The notes: generated by a model not told the origin, from the letters alone. 64,000 nucleotides of DNA from Patulibacter americanus DSM 16676 (GCF_000420025.1 NZ_ATUD01000001.1:62001-126000), one strand, 5' to 3'. Numbered from the stretch's first letter, positions 47,560-55,764 are shown. Numbers and translations: made by a program.

Positions 47560-49365
47560 TCAGACCCGCGTCGGCTCTGCCGCCCCGGTGCCCTCGGCCC
47601 CGGCGCCCGCCGCCTCGGCCGCGTCGGCCTGCTCGGAGGTCAGCGCCTGCTCCTCGACGGCGCCGCGCATCGTGCGGCTGACGGGCAGCGGCTCGGGATC
47701 GCCGCTCGCCGTCTTGCCCGGGATCGCGACCCGGCCGAACGGGGCCACCGGCGCGGAGCCCGGCTTGGCCGGGATGCGGTCCATCGCCAGCTCGGTCATC
47801 GCGGTGATCGTCAACGAGGGGTTCACGCCGACGTTCGCCGGGATCGCCGCGCCGTCGCAGACCAGCAGGTTCTCGTAGCCGAAGACGCGCTGCTCCCTGT
47901 CGACCACGCCGTGCTCCGGATCCACCCCGATCGGTGCCCCGCCGAGGATGTGGGCGGTCGACGGGATGTTGAAGAGCGCCTCGGTGACGGACGAGGCCGG
48001 GACGCCGCCCGTCTGGCGCGCGAGCCAGTCCGTGAAGGCGTTGGCCGCGGGGATGAACGTGGGGTTCGGGTGGTCGGGGTCCTGGCGGGTCTGGAGCTTC
48101 ACGCTGCCGTCGCGCCGGCGCTTGGCCACGAGCGAGATCGAGTTGTCGAGCGCCTGCATGACGAGCACGATCACCGTGCGCTCCGACCAGCCTTTCGCGA
48201 AGACGAGCTCCTTGACCCAGCCCGGGTGGCGGACCATCTGACCCAGCCACTTCAGGGGCCGCGAGAGCCGCGTGCCGTCGCCGACCATCACGGTGAACAT
48301 GCCGCGCAGCGCGCCGCCGCCCTTGCCGTAGGTCACCGTCTCGATGTGGGTGTGCGGGTCGGGGTAGATCGACGAGGTGATCGCGACGCGCTTGCTCAGC
48401 GCCTCGGCGCGACCCTCGGGGACCGTCACGCCCAGGATCGCCTCGGAGTTCGTGCGCACGAGGTGCCCGAGCCGCGGCGAGATCTTCGGCAGGTCGCCGT
48501 TCAGCTTGCACCGCGCGAGCAGCTCGTTCGTCCCCAGCGCTCCGCCGGCGACGACCACCCCGCGGGCGCGGATCGTGCGGCGGTCCTTGCGCCAACGCGA
48601 GCCGGTGCGCTCGTGGACGACCTCCCAGCCGTCGGCGCCGTCCGCACCGTTGAGGGGTCGCAGGGAGACGACCTCGCGCCGGGACTCGATCCGCGTGCCG
48701 AGCCGCTGGGCGAAGTGGAGGTAGTTCTTCGTCGTCGAGTTCTTCGAGCCCTGGGGGCAGCCGAGCATGCAGCGGCCGATGTTCGAGCAGCCGGTGCGCT
48801 CGGGGCCCTGGCCCCCGAAGTACGGGTCGGCGACCGTCTCGCCCGGCGTGTCGATGTAGGTGCCCACGCGCGCCTTGCGGTAGGTGTCCCCCACGCCGAT
48901 CTCGTCCGCGTACTGCTTGAGCAGCACGTCAGCGGGGTCGTCGGCGACCACGTCGGTGACGCCGAGCATCCGCTGCGCGGTCTCGTAGTGCGGGGCGAGC
49001 TTCGTGCGCCAGTCGTCCAGGCCGGCCCACTGGCGGTCCTCGAAGAACGCCTTCGGCGGCACGTAGAGCGTCATCGCGTACGTCAGGCTGCCGCCGCCCA
49101 CCCCGGCGCCGCTCATGATGTAGACGTCGCGGAAGAGGGTGAGCTTGAAGATGCCGCGCATCCCGAGCTTCGGCGCGTAGAAGTAGCGCCGCAGGTCCCA
49201 CGAGCTCTTCGGCATGCTCGCGTCGTCGAAGTGCTCGCCACGCTCGAGGACGGTCACGCCGTACCCCTTCTCGCTCAGCCGCAGCGCCGAGACGCTGCCG
49301 CCGAAGCCGGAGCCGACGACGACCCAGTCCGTGTCGAAGTGCTGCTCGCCCGTGGTGGTCGCCAT
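47560..49365 (-). CDS. GMC-family FAD oxidoreductase, ChoD/cholesterol-oxidase-like
   Basis: 601 aa. FAD motif VVVGSGFGGSVSALRLSEKG at the N-terminus, a MSGAGVGGGSLTYAM GMC signature, a Cys motif GCSNIGRCMLGCPQGSKNS (C-x5-C-x3-C) typical of ChoD-like proteins, and the C-terminal GGAPIG...VNPSLTITAM FAD/active-site region. Members oxidise sterols or long-chain alcohols. ATG 49365 has GAGGGGAC upstream; an in-frame GTG at 49398 would add 11 non-homologous residues. It shares an upstream operator with the aldehyde dehydrogenase at 53476-55044, which suggests alcohol-to-acid oxidation in two steps. Confidence 0.87.
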   Translation of the reverse strand: MATTTGEQHFDTDWVVVGSGFGGSVSALRLSEKGYGVTVLERGEHFDDASMPKSSWDLRRYFYAPKLGMRGIFKLTLFRDVYIMSGAGVGGGSLTYAMTLYVPPKAFFEDRQWAGLDDWRTKLAPHYETAQRMLGVTDVVADDPADVLLKQYADEIGVGDTYRKARVGTYIDTPGETVADPYFGGQGPERTGCSNIGRCMLGCPQGSKNSTTKNYLHFAQRLGTRIESRREVVSLRPLNGADGADGWEVVHERTGSRWRKDRRTIRARGVVVAGGALGTNELLARCKLNGDLPKISPRLGHLVRTNSEAILGVTVPEGRAEALSKRVAITSSIYPDPHTHIETVTYGKGGGALRGMFTVMVGDGTRLSRPLKWLGQMVRHPGWVKELVFAKGWSERTVIVLVMQALDNSISLVAKRRRDGSVKLQTRQDPDHPNPTFIPAANAFTDWLARQTGGVPASSVTEALFNIPSTAHILGGAPIGVDPEHGVVDREQRVFGYENLLVCDGAAIPANVGVNPSLTITAMTELAMDRIPAKPGSAPVAPFGRVAIPGKTASGDPEPLPVSRTMRGAVEEQALTSEQADAAEAAGAGAEGTGAAEPTRV

Positions 49366-49404
49366 GCCGTCCCCTCGCTCGTTCCAGAACGGCGCCACGG
49401 GAAA

Positions 49405-49420
49405 GTGACGCCGGTGTCAC
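49405..49420 (-). promoter_or_regulatory. 16-bp palindromic operator upstream of the GMC oxidoreductase
   Basis: GTGACGCCGGTGTCAC, near-perfect palindrome, 40-55 bp before the ATG and overlapping a TAAGGT -10-like element (49419-49424). It matches GTGACGCCGCCGTCAC at 55086-55101 at 14 of 16 positions or better, with similar flanks on the downstream side. Confidence 0.65.
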
Positions 49421-49536
49421 CTTAGCGCGTCGAGCGTGCGGCCCGTCACGCACCGGACGGTCGGGCGGGCCGGCGGCCGGCCCCAACGGTAATGACGGCG
49501 GCACGGCACCCGGTGCCGCCCCGGTCGGGTGCCGGC

Positions 49537-49730
49537 GGTCGCGGCCGGCGGATCGGGGTGGGAGCTGGTCCGACGAACCCCGGCGGCAGCACGGGCCGGC
49601 GCGCCCTGCGGGCGCCCGACCCCCGCCTCAGGGCGGGTCCACGCGGTCGCGGTCGGCGGACGGAGTGCGAGCTGCCGCGGCGAACCCCAAAGGCAGCAGA
49701 GGCCAACGCGCCCTGCGGGCGCCCGACCCC
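49537..49730 (+). repeat. Two direct copies of an 86-88-bp GC-rich unit downstream of fpg
   Basis: Unit 1 lies at 49537-49624 and unit 2 at 49645-49730, about 80 percent identical by eye. Each ends with the same hairpin GCGCCC-TGC-GGGCGC followed by CCGACCCC. The second unit ends at the fpg stop codon. The 364-bp gap 49366-49729 therefore holds the GMC operator and this duplicated terminator-like unit, and no gene. Confidence 0.7.
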
Positions 49731-50695
49731 TAATCCTTCAACAAGCGCGAAAAACGCCGGTCCTTGTAGGGCTTGTCGCCCGTCTGGCAGTGGGGGCAGT
49801 AGGCCATCTCGTCGCTCTCGTAGTGGACGGCGAGGATCGTCGTGCCGCAGCGGGGGCAGGGGTCGCCGGCGTGCCCGTGCACCTGCTCGGGGACGGGGAA
49901 CTTGTCCTTCAGGGGCAGCTTGAGGTCGGCGGCGTAGCGGGTGATGCCGCCGTCGAGCCGGACGACGATCGCGGCGCGCAGCCGCGTCAGCTCCTCCTCG
50001 TCGAGGTCGCCGCACCGGCGCAGGGGCGCGAGTTTCGCCTCCCACAGGATCTCGTCGGCCCAGCGGCGGCCGATCCCGGCGATGACGCGCTGGTCGCGCA
50101 GCGCGCCCCGCAACGTGCGGCGGGGCGGCAGGACCAGCACGCCCGGCCCGCGATCCTCGTCGTAGCCGCCGTCGGCGTTGGCGTCGGCTTCGGCGGCCGA
50201 CCGCAGGAGCGGCGGCTCCGGCCACGCCTCGGGCCCGAGCGTGGCGATCGTCTCGTCCGACTCGACGTCGTCGTCGCGCAGTAGGCGGCCCCAGGCGGAC
50301 TGGCGGGTGCCGAACTCCTTCAGGCGCAGCTCGCGCTCGCCCTCGTGGCCGTCGGCGCCGCCGTTCAGGCGGATCACGATGCGGGCGGTGCGGTCCTTCA
50401 TCGTCGCCCGCTTGTCGAAGAGCTGCAGGCGGCCGGCGCTCATGAGGTGGACGATCAGGGTGGCGCGGCCGTCGGGATGCTCGTCGTCCGTCAGTCCGCC
50501 GCCGGCGAAGCGCAGGAGGAGCAGCTTGCCGCGGCGGTCGACGCGCTCGAGCGTGCCGCCGGCGAGCGCGTCGAGCGGCGGGCGGAACGTCTGCATCGTC
50601 GCCAGGCCCGGGGCACGGGCGGAGTCGACGGTGGCGCCGGCGAGCGCGGCCGTCATGAGCCGCGCGGTGATTTCGACCTCGGGCAGCTCCGGCAC
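49730..50695 (-). CDS. Fpg/Nei-family DNA glycosylase/AP lyase
   Basis: 321 aa. The processed N-terminus MPELPEVE supplies the catalytic Pro2 and Glu3. A C-terminal zinc finger has Cys pairs at about 280/283 (CPRCG) and 300/303 (CPHCQ), and the helix-two-turn-helix region is IAGIGRRWADEILWEAKL. It excises oxidised bases and cleaves the strand. The zinc-finger tail after the second Cys pair is longer than in classical Fpg (TGDKPYKDRRFSRLLKD), so it may be one of the actinobacterial Fpg/Nei paralogues. It lies 3 bp after the sixA stop. Confidence 0.92.
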   Translation of the reverse strand: MPELPEVEITARLMTAALAGATVDSARAPGLATMQTFRPPLDALAGGTLERVDRRGKLLLLRFAGGGLTDDEHPDGRATLIVHLMSAGRLQLFDKRATMKDRTARIVIRLNGGADGHEGERELRLKEFGTRQSAWGRLLRDDDVESDETIATLGPEAWPEPPLLRSAAEADANADGGYDEDRGPGVLVLPPRRTLRGALRDQRVIAGIGRRWADEILWEAKLAPLRRCGDLDEEELTRLRAAIVVRLDGGITRYAADLKLPLKDKFPVPEQVHGHAGDPCPRCGTTILAVHYESDEMAYCPHCQTGDKPYKDRRFSRLLKD

Positions 50696-50698
50696 GGC

Positions 50699-51157
50699 TC
50701 AGCCCCCGATCCGCTCCAGCTCGGCCGGCCGCAGCAGGGCGGCGAGCGTCGCGCGGTGCCCGTCCAGGGTGAGGATCGCCACGCCGCCCTTGCGCATGCG
50801 GACGCGCGCGCCGGTGAGGTCGTGGACCACCTGCGAGAGGTCCGGGTCGTGCCCGACGAGCATCACCCGCTCCCCCAGCCCCGCGGCGAGCAGCGCCTCC
50901 TCGCGGTCCAGCCCGACGAGCGGCAGGTGCTCGACGGGGTCGGCGGCGAGGACGTCGCAGGCCAGCGTCGCGGTGCGCCAGGCGCGGATCTTCGGCGAGG
51001 CGAGGACGACGTCGGGCTCCAGGCCCAGGGCGGCCAGGGCGCGGCCGGCGGCGCGGGCCTGCTCCTCGCCGCGGGTGGTGAGGTCGCGGTCGGCGTCGGC
51101 GTGCGTCGGCGCCTTGTCGACCGCCTGCCCGTGGCGGAGCAGGATCAGCTCGGTCAT
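50699..51157 (-). CDS. sixA: SixA-like phosphohistidine phosphatase
   Basis: 152 aa histidine-phosphatase fold, without the lid of phosphoglycerate mutases. The catalytic LLRHGQA motif gives R8 and H9, SPKIRAWRTA the second Arg, and MLVGHDPDLSQ the second His. E. coli SixA dephosphorylates phosphohistidine of PTS-Ntr and ArcB; the target here is unknown. The ATG overlaps the stop of the small membrane gene (ATGA at 51154-51157), and fpg follows after 3 bp, giving a three-gene operon. Confidence 0.88.
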   Translation of the reverse strand: MTELILLRHGQAVDKAPTHADADRDLTTRGEEQARAAGRALAALGLEPDVVLASPKIRAWRTATLACDVLAADPVEHLPLVGLDREEALLAAGLGERVMLVGHDPDLSQVVHDLTGARVRMRKGGVAILTLDGHRATLAALLRPAELERIGG

Positions 51158-51336
51158 CGCCCCGCCCCCGGCCGGTCGAAGCGGTCGCCGCGCACGCCCG
51201 CGAAGCGCCGCGCGGCCGCGGCGAGCCAGAGCGCGCGGGCCCCGGCGGCGAGGCCGGCGGCCGCGACGACCCCGGCGGCGACGGCACGGCCCCTTCCGGC
51301 GGGCTCGGGGAGGGACGGCGACGCGGCGGGCGACAC
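51154..51336 (-). CDS. Small single-helix membrane protein, first gene of the sixA-fpg operon
   Basis: 60 aa from a GTG at 51336. One Ala/Val/Gly hydrophobic helix (about 17-40: AVAAGVVAAAGLAAGARALWLAAAA) is flanked by Arg-rich ends. TAGACT lies 7 nt upstream of the GTG, the leaderless promoter pattern, and the stop overlaps the sixA start. The operon position and promoter support a real gene; the function is unknown. Confidence 0.55.
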   Translation of the reverse strand: MSPAASPSLPEPAGRGRAVAAGVVAAAGLAAGARALWLAAAARRFAGVRGDRFDRPGAGR

Positions 51337-51476
51337 GACGCCGAGTCTACGACGCGCTCGCGGCCCACCCGGCACGAACGCGACCACGGCCCCCGGGGCG
51401 AAGGAGACCACGGCGCGCGGTCCGCGGCCTCTCCCGGCACGCACGCGCCCGGTCGACCCGCCGGTAGCCTGCGGCC

Positions 51477-52577
51477 ATGGGAGAGAGCCCGCTCGTCGTG
51501 GACACCCCGGAGGAGGCCGCGGCGCAGGAGCGCGCGCCGCTGCTCGTCCGCCGGCCGGTCGAGGCGCTCCTCGACGCCGCCGGCATCGGGTCGGGTCCGA
51601 TCGAGGCGCGGATGATCGGCGACGGGCACTCCAACATCACGTACCTGCTCTCCCGCGACGGTGCCGACGTCGTGCTGCGCCGCCCGCCGCGGCCGCCGCT
51701 GCCGCCCAGCGCCCACGACGTCGTCCGCGAGGCGAAGCTGCTCCAGGCGCTCGAGGACCGCCCGGTGCGGACCCCGCGGGTGCTCGTGCTGGAGGAGGAC
51801 GAGTCCGCGCTCGGCGTCCCGTTCTACGTCATGGAGCAGGTCCACGGCGACGTCATCGGGAGCACGCTGCCGAAGCGCTTCGCCAGCGACGCGGCGAAGG
51901 ACCGGATCGTCGACGAGCTCGTCGACGGCCTCGTCGAGCTGCACGCCGTCGACTGGCAGGGCGCAGGGCTGGACTGGTTCGGCAAGGGCGACGGGCGCTA
52001 CCTCGAGCGGCAGCTGCGCCGCTTCGGCGGCCTGTGGGAGCACAACGCCACGCGGGCGCTGCCCGAGGTCGAGGAGGCCGCCGCATGGCTGCGCGACCAC
52101 CTGCCGGTGCAGCGGGAGTCCACGCTCGTCCACGGCGACTACCGCCTGGGCAACGTCATGTTCGGCGCGGGCCCCGACGCCGGCCCGGGCGGCGACACCG
52201 TCCCGCACCTCGCGTCGATCTTCGACTGGGAGCTCTCCACGATCGGCGATCCCCTCGCCGACCTCGGGTACCTGACGGCGAACTACGCCGAGGCGCACCT
52301 CGACTCCGGTCCCCTCGCATCGATGTCGGCCGTCACCGCCGAGGACGGGTTCCCGAGCCGCGCCGCGATCGTCGAGCGCTACGCCGCCCGCTCGGGTCGC
52401 GACGTCGACGACATCCGCTGGTACCAGGTGCTCGCGGGCTGGAAGGCGTGCGTGTTCCTCGAGGGCTCGTACAAGCGCCACCTCGCGGGCGCGGGCGACG
52501 ACCCGTTCTTCGCCTCGCTGGACGAGGTCGTCCCGGCGATCGCGCGCTACGCCCTCTCGATCGCGCACGCCTCGTGA
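51477..52577 (+). CDS. APH-family phosphotransferase (ACAD10/11 N-terminal kinase-like)
   Basis: 366 aa, aminoglycoside-phosphotransferase/choline-kinase fold. GDGHSNITYLLSRDGADVVLRRPP (P-loop and Lys), STLVHGDYRLGNVMF (catalytic Brenner loop Asp) and IFDWELSTIGDPLADLGY (metal-binding DxE) are all intact. This subfamily resembles the kinase domain of ACAD10/ACAD11, which acts on 4-hydroxyacyl-CoA substrates. TAGCCT lies 6 nt before ATG 51477. The stop overlaps the GTG of the HAD gene, so the two are expressed together. Confidence 0.88.
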   Translation: MGESPLVVDTPEEAAAQERAPLLVRRPVEALLDAAGIGSGPIEARMIGDGHSNITYLLSRDGADVVLRRPPRPPLPPSAHDVVREAKLLQALEDRPVRTPRVLVLEEDESALGVPFYVMEQVHGDVIGSTLPKRFASDAAKDRIVDELVDGLVELHAVDWQGAGLDWFGKGDGRYLERQLRRFGGLWEHNATRALPEVEEAAAWLRDHLPVQRESTLVHGDYRLGNVMFGAGPDAGPGGDTVPHLASIFDWELSTIGDPLADLGYLTANYAEAHLDSGPLASMSAVTAEDGFPSRAAIVERYAARSGRDVDDIRWYQVLAGWKACVFLEGSYKRHLAGAGDDPFFASLDEVVPAIARYALSIAHAS

Positions 52578-53389
52578 GCGGTCCCGAAGGGACGGGCGCG
52601 GGGCCCGTCGACACCACAGCCGCGAACCCGGGCGGCGTGAAGCCCGTCGACGCCCCGGGGGCGGACGCGGGCGGCGCACGCCCCGTCGACACCACCGGCG
52701 CCCTGCCCGCGACGGACGACGCCGGTCGCGCCGCCGCCGCGGAGGAGGCCGAGCGGGCCGCGGCCGGCGACCGGCCCCGTGGCCTGCTGATCGACTTCGG
52801 CGGCGTGTTGACGTCGAACGTCTTCGAGGCGTTCGGCGACTTCGCCGCCGCGGAGGGTCTGGAGCGCGACGCCGTCGCCGACCTCTTCCGCACCGACCGC
52901 GAGGCCCGCGGGCTGCTGAAGGACCTGGAATCGGGCGCGATCGACACCGCCGCCTTCGGCCCGCCGTTCGCCGCGAAGGCCGGGCTGGCCCCGGAGCGCG
53001 CCGAGGGCATCGTCACGCGGATGTTCTCGGCCCTGCGGCCGGACGAGGCGATGGGCGCGGCCGTCCGCGCCGCGCGCGCCGCCGGGATCCGCACGGGCCT
53101 GATCTCGAACTCCTGGGGCGACGGCATGGTCTACGACGACGCGCTGCTGGCCGAGGCCTTCGACGCCGTGGTGCTGAGCCACGAGGTGCGCCTGCGCAAG
53201 CCCGCGCCGGAGATCTTCACGATCGGAGCGGAGCGGATCGGCCTGCCGCCGGAGGCCTGCGTGTTCGTCGACGACCTGCCGTTCAACCTGCCGCCCGCCG
53301 AGGCGCTGGGCATGCAGACCGTGCTGCACCGCAGTGCGGAGGAGACGGTTCCGGCGCTCGAGGCGCTCTTCGGCGTGCCGCTGCGCTGA
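52574..53389 (+). CDS. HAD hydrolase (sEH-N / ACAD10 N-terminal-like) with repetitive N-terminal linker
   Basis: 271 aa. The first 65 residues are low complexity with a repeated PVD(T/A)(T/P) unit (near residues 11, 24, 37) and an Ala/Glu helix. The HAD domain follows: LIDFGGVLTSNVFEAF (nucleophile D74; DFGGVL instead of DxDGT, as in soluble epoxide hydrolase N-terminal phosphatases), GLISNSWGD, RLRKPAPEIF and VFVDDLPFNLPPAEALGM. Starts with GTG overlapping the kinase stop (GTGA). Confidence 0.87.
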   Translation: MSGPEGTGAGPVDTTAANPGGVKPVDAPGADAGGARPVDTTGALPATDDAGRAAAAEEAERAAAGDRPRGLLIDFGGVLTSNVFEAFGDFAAAEGLERDAVADLFRTDREARGLLKDLESGAIDTAAFGPPFAAKAGLAPERAEGIVTRMFSALRPDEAMGAAVRAARAAGIRTGLISNSWGDGMVYDDALLAEAFDAVVLSHEVRLRKPAPEIFTIGAERIGLPPEACVFVDDLPFNLPPAEALGMQTVLHRSAEETVPALEALFGVPLR

Positions 53390-53416
53390 GAGCGACGCCG
53401 CCGTCCGGACGGCCAC

Positions 53417-53436
53417 GGGCCGCCCGAAGGCGGCCC
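53417..53436. terminator. Bidirectional hairpin between HAD and aldehyde dehydrogenase genes
   Basis: GGGCCGCC-CGAA-GGCGGCCC, perfect 8-bp arms with a stable GNRA-like CGAA loop, in the 86-bp convergent gap. Confidence 0.65.
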
Positions 53437-53475
53437 CAGGCGCTGTACGTCGGGCCGCGCGGGTGACCCGACCGG

Positions 53476-55044
53476 TCAGTCGCGGGTGCCGCGGCCGTAG
53501 AAGAACCGCGCCACGCGGCCCAGCAGGCGGAAGGAGCGGCCGTTGTAGGGGTAGACCTGCGGCTCCTTCTTCAGGTGGTACTTCGAGATCACGATCGTCT
53601 GGGCGCGCGCGTACTTGCGGATGCCGGCCGCACCGTGGCGGGCGCCGAGGCCGGAGTCCTTCCACCCGCCCATCGGAGCCTCGAGCGCCGTGTAGCCAAT
53701 GAGGGCGTCGTTCACGTGGACCGAGCCGGCCTCGATGCGGCGGGCGATCTGCTCGCCCTTCGCGATGTCCTTCGTGAAGACCGACGCCATCAGGCCGTAC
53801 GGGCTGTCGTTCGCCAGACGGATGGCCTCCTCCGTGTCGGCCACCTTCATGATCGGCAACGTCGGCCCGAACGTCTCCTCCGTCATGCACTCCATGGAGT
53901 GGTCCACGTCGGTGAGGACGGTCGGCGGGTACCACCAGCCCTTGCGGTTCGGGTCCGGGTCGCCGCCGGCGACGATCGTGGCGCCCTTGCGCCGCGCGTC
54001 CTCGACGTGCTCGGTCACCGTGGCGACCTGGCTCTCGATGGTCAGCGCGCCGACCTCGGTGGCCCCGGGGCCCGTCGGGCGCTCGTTGCGCAGGGCCTTG
54101 GCCTTCTTCGCGACCTTCGCGACGAACTCGTCGTACACGGGGGCCTCGACGTACACGCGCTCGACCGAGATGCAGGTCTGGCCGGTGTTGAACATGCCGT
54201 AGAAGAGCGCGTGGTTCGCGGCGCGCTCCAGGTCGGCGTCGGCGCAGACGATGAACGCGTCCTTGCCACCGAGCTCGAGCGAGCACGGGATGAGCCGCTC
54301 GCCGGCGCGCGCGCCGATCCGCCGGCCGACGGCGGTCGAGCCGGTGAACATGATCATGTCGACGACGTCGAGGATGGCCTCGCCGAGGACGGAGCCCCGG
54401 CCGGTCAGGACCTGCATGACGCCGTCCGGCAGCCCGCACTCTTTCAGCGCCCGGGCCATCAGCAGCGAGGTGAGCGGCGTCTTCTCCGCCGGCTTGAGCA
54501 GCACGCTGTTGCCGGCCATGAGCGCCGGGATGCAGTCGCCGAAGCCGTTCGTGAACGGGTAGTTCCACGGGGCGATGACACCGACGAGCCCGACGGGCGC
54601 GTGGCGCGTGATGACCTTCTTGCCCTTCAGGAGCGGCGAGGAGACCTTGATCTTCTCGTCGGCCAGCAGCCCCTCGGCGTGGTCGGCCCAGTGCCCGAAC
54701 GCCGCGGCGGCGTACATGACCTCGGCCATCTGGGCGTCCTCCCAGGCCTTGCCGGTCTCGGAGACGATCGTGGCGACGAGCTCGTCGGAGTGCTCCGTCA
54801 CCCACTTCTGGGCACGCCGCATGACGCGGGCGCGGCCCTCGAACCCGAGCGCCTCCCACGCCGGCTGGACCGCGCGGCCGCGGGCGGCGGCCCGCGCCGC
54901 GGCCTCCGCGCCCAGCTCGTCGACCCAGGCGATCGTCTCGCCCGTCGCCGGGTCGATGACCGGCTTCTGCTCCGCCTTCGGGGCGGTCGCGATCGTCGTG
55001 GCGGGACCCTCGGCCCCGGCGGACGCCTGCTCCTGGGTGCTCAT
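53476..55044 (-). CDS. Aldehyde dehydrogenase (succinate-semialdehyde/long-chain aldehyde type)
   Basis: 522 aa. VIAPWNYPFTNGFGDCIPALMAGN for cofactor binding, LELGGKDAFIVCADADLERA with the general base Glu, and MFNTGQTCISVERVYV with the catalytic Cys. A hydrophobic/basic C-terminal tail (FRLLGRVARFFYGRG) could associate with membranes, as in fatty aldehyde dehydrogenases. TAGTGT lies 6 nt before ATG 55044 (leaderless), and a palindromic operator sits further upstream. It is less like GabD than the gene at 24966. The shared operator suggests it finishes oxidation of the aldehyde made by the GMC oxidoreductase. Confidence 0.9.
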   Translation of the reverse strand: MSTQEQASAGAEGPATTIATAPKAEQKPVIDPATGETIAWVDELGAEAAARAAARGRAVQPAWEALGFEGRARVMRRAQKWVTEHSDELVATIVSETGKAWEDAQMAEVMYAAAAFGHWADHAEGLLADEKIKVSSPLLKGKKVITRHAPVGLVGVIAPWNYPFTNGFGDCIPALMAGNSVLLKPAEKTPLTSLLMARALKECGLPDGVMQVLTGRGSVLGEAILDVVDMIMFTGSTAVGRRIGARAGERLIPCSLELGGKDAFIVCADADLERAANHALFYGMFNTGQTCISVERVYVEAPVYDEFVAKVAKKAKALRNERPTGPGATEVGALTIESQVATVTEHVEDARRKGATIVAGGDPDPNRKGWWYPPTVLTDVDHSMECMTEETFGPTLPIMKVADTEEAIRLANDSPYGLMASVFTKDIAKGEQIARRIEAGSVHVNDALIGYTALEAPMGGWKDSGLGARHGAAGIRKYARAQTIVISKYHLKKEPQVYPYNGRSFRLLGRVARFFYGRGTRD

Positions 55045-55085
55045 GGGGCAACACTAGCGCCTACGGGCGGGTAGCGAGCGCAAAC

Positions 55086-55101
55086 GTGACGCCGCCGTCA
55101 C
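55086..55101 (-). promoter_or_regulatory. 16-bp palindromic operator upstream of the aldehyde dehydrogenase
   Basis: GTGACGCCGCCGTCAC, 42-57 bp before the ATG, at the -35 side of the TAGTGT promoter (55051-55056). Same motif and nearly the same distance as at the GMC oxidoreductase gene. Confidence 0.65.
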
Positions 55102-55166
55102 TATTGGGGCCGGCGAACGCAGTCGGCCCGCACATCGAGGACGCACGGGCCGAAAATGCTGCGGGT

Positions 55167-55186
55167 GCGGCGGCCGGAGCCGCCGC
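55167..55186 (-). terminator. Terminator hairpin after the cyclophilin gene
   Basis: GCGGCGGC-CGGA-GCCGCCGC, 8-bp arms, 8 bp downstream of the stop. A second inverted repeat (TCGGCCCG/CGGGCCGA) and a short T-run follow on the transcribed side. Confidence 0.6.
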
Positions 55187-55194
55187 GGGAGGAC

Positions 55195-55653
55195 TCAGTC
55201 CTCGATGGTGACCGAGCGGATCTCGATCGGGGTGACGGGGCGGTCGCCCGGACCCGTCTGCGTCGTGCCGATCTTCTGGACGACGTCCTCACCGCCCGAG
55301 ACCTGGCCGAAGGCGGTGTGCTTGCCGTCGAGCCACGGGGTGGCGTCGGCCGTGACGATGAAGAACTGCGAGCCGTTCGTGTTCGGGCCGGCGTTCGCCA
55401 TCGCGAGCGTCCCGCGCACGATCTTGTGCTCGTTGATCTCGTCCTCGAACTGGTAGCCCGGGCCACCGGTGCCGGTGCCGTTGGGGCACCCGCCCTGGAT
55501 CATGAAGTCCGGGATCACGCGGTGGAAGATCAGGCCGTCGTAGAACCCGTCCTTCGCCAGCTTCTTGAAGTTCTCGACGGTCTTCGGCGCGTCGGCGTCG
55601 AAGAGCTCGAAGGCGACGTCGCCCTCGCTGGTGCTGATGGTGGCGGTGCTCAC
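55195..55653 (-). CDS. Peptidyl-prolyl cis-trans isomerase, cyclophilin type
   Basis: 152 aa cytoplasmic cyclophilin without signal peptide. FHRVIPDFMIQGGCPNGTGTGGPGYQFEDE contains the catalytic Arg and Phe/Met/Gln residues. GTLAMANAGPNTNGSQFFI and LDGKHTAFGQVSGGEDVV complete the active site. It assists protein folding by isomerising X-Pro bonds. Monocistronic, with its own terminator downstream. Confidence 0.95.
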   Translation of the reverse strand: MSTATISTSEGDVAFELFDADAPKTVENFKKLAKDGFYDGLIFHRVIPDFMIQGGCPNGTGTGGPGYQFEDEINEHKIVRGTLAMANAGPNTNGSQFFIVTADATPWLDGKHTAFGQVSGGEDVVQKIGTTQTGPGDRPVTPIEIRSVTIED

Positions 55654-55764
55654 AAGGCTCCTCCAGGGGTCGGTGTGGAAACCACAGCCGTCGACCCTAA
55701 CGGGCCGCCGGATGCGCCGGGCGTACGCGCGTCTGCGCGACCCCGGCGCGGGTGAGGCGTGCGG

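Noticed and set aside
49405..49420. CRP/FNR-type binding site
   Set aside because: The GTGA and TCAC half-sites are separated by 8 bp, not the 6 bp of the CRP consensus.
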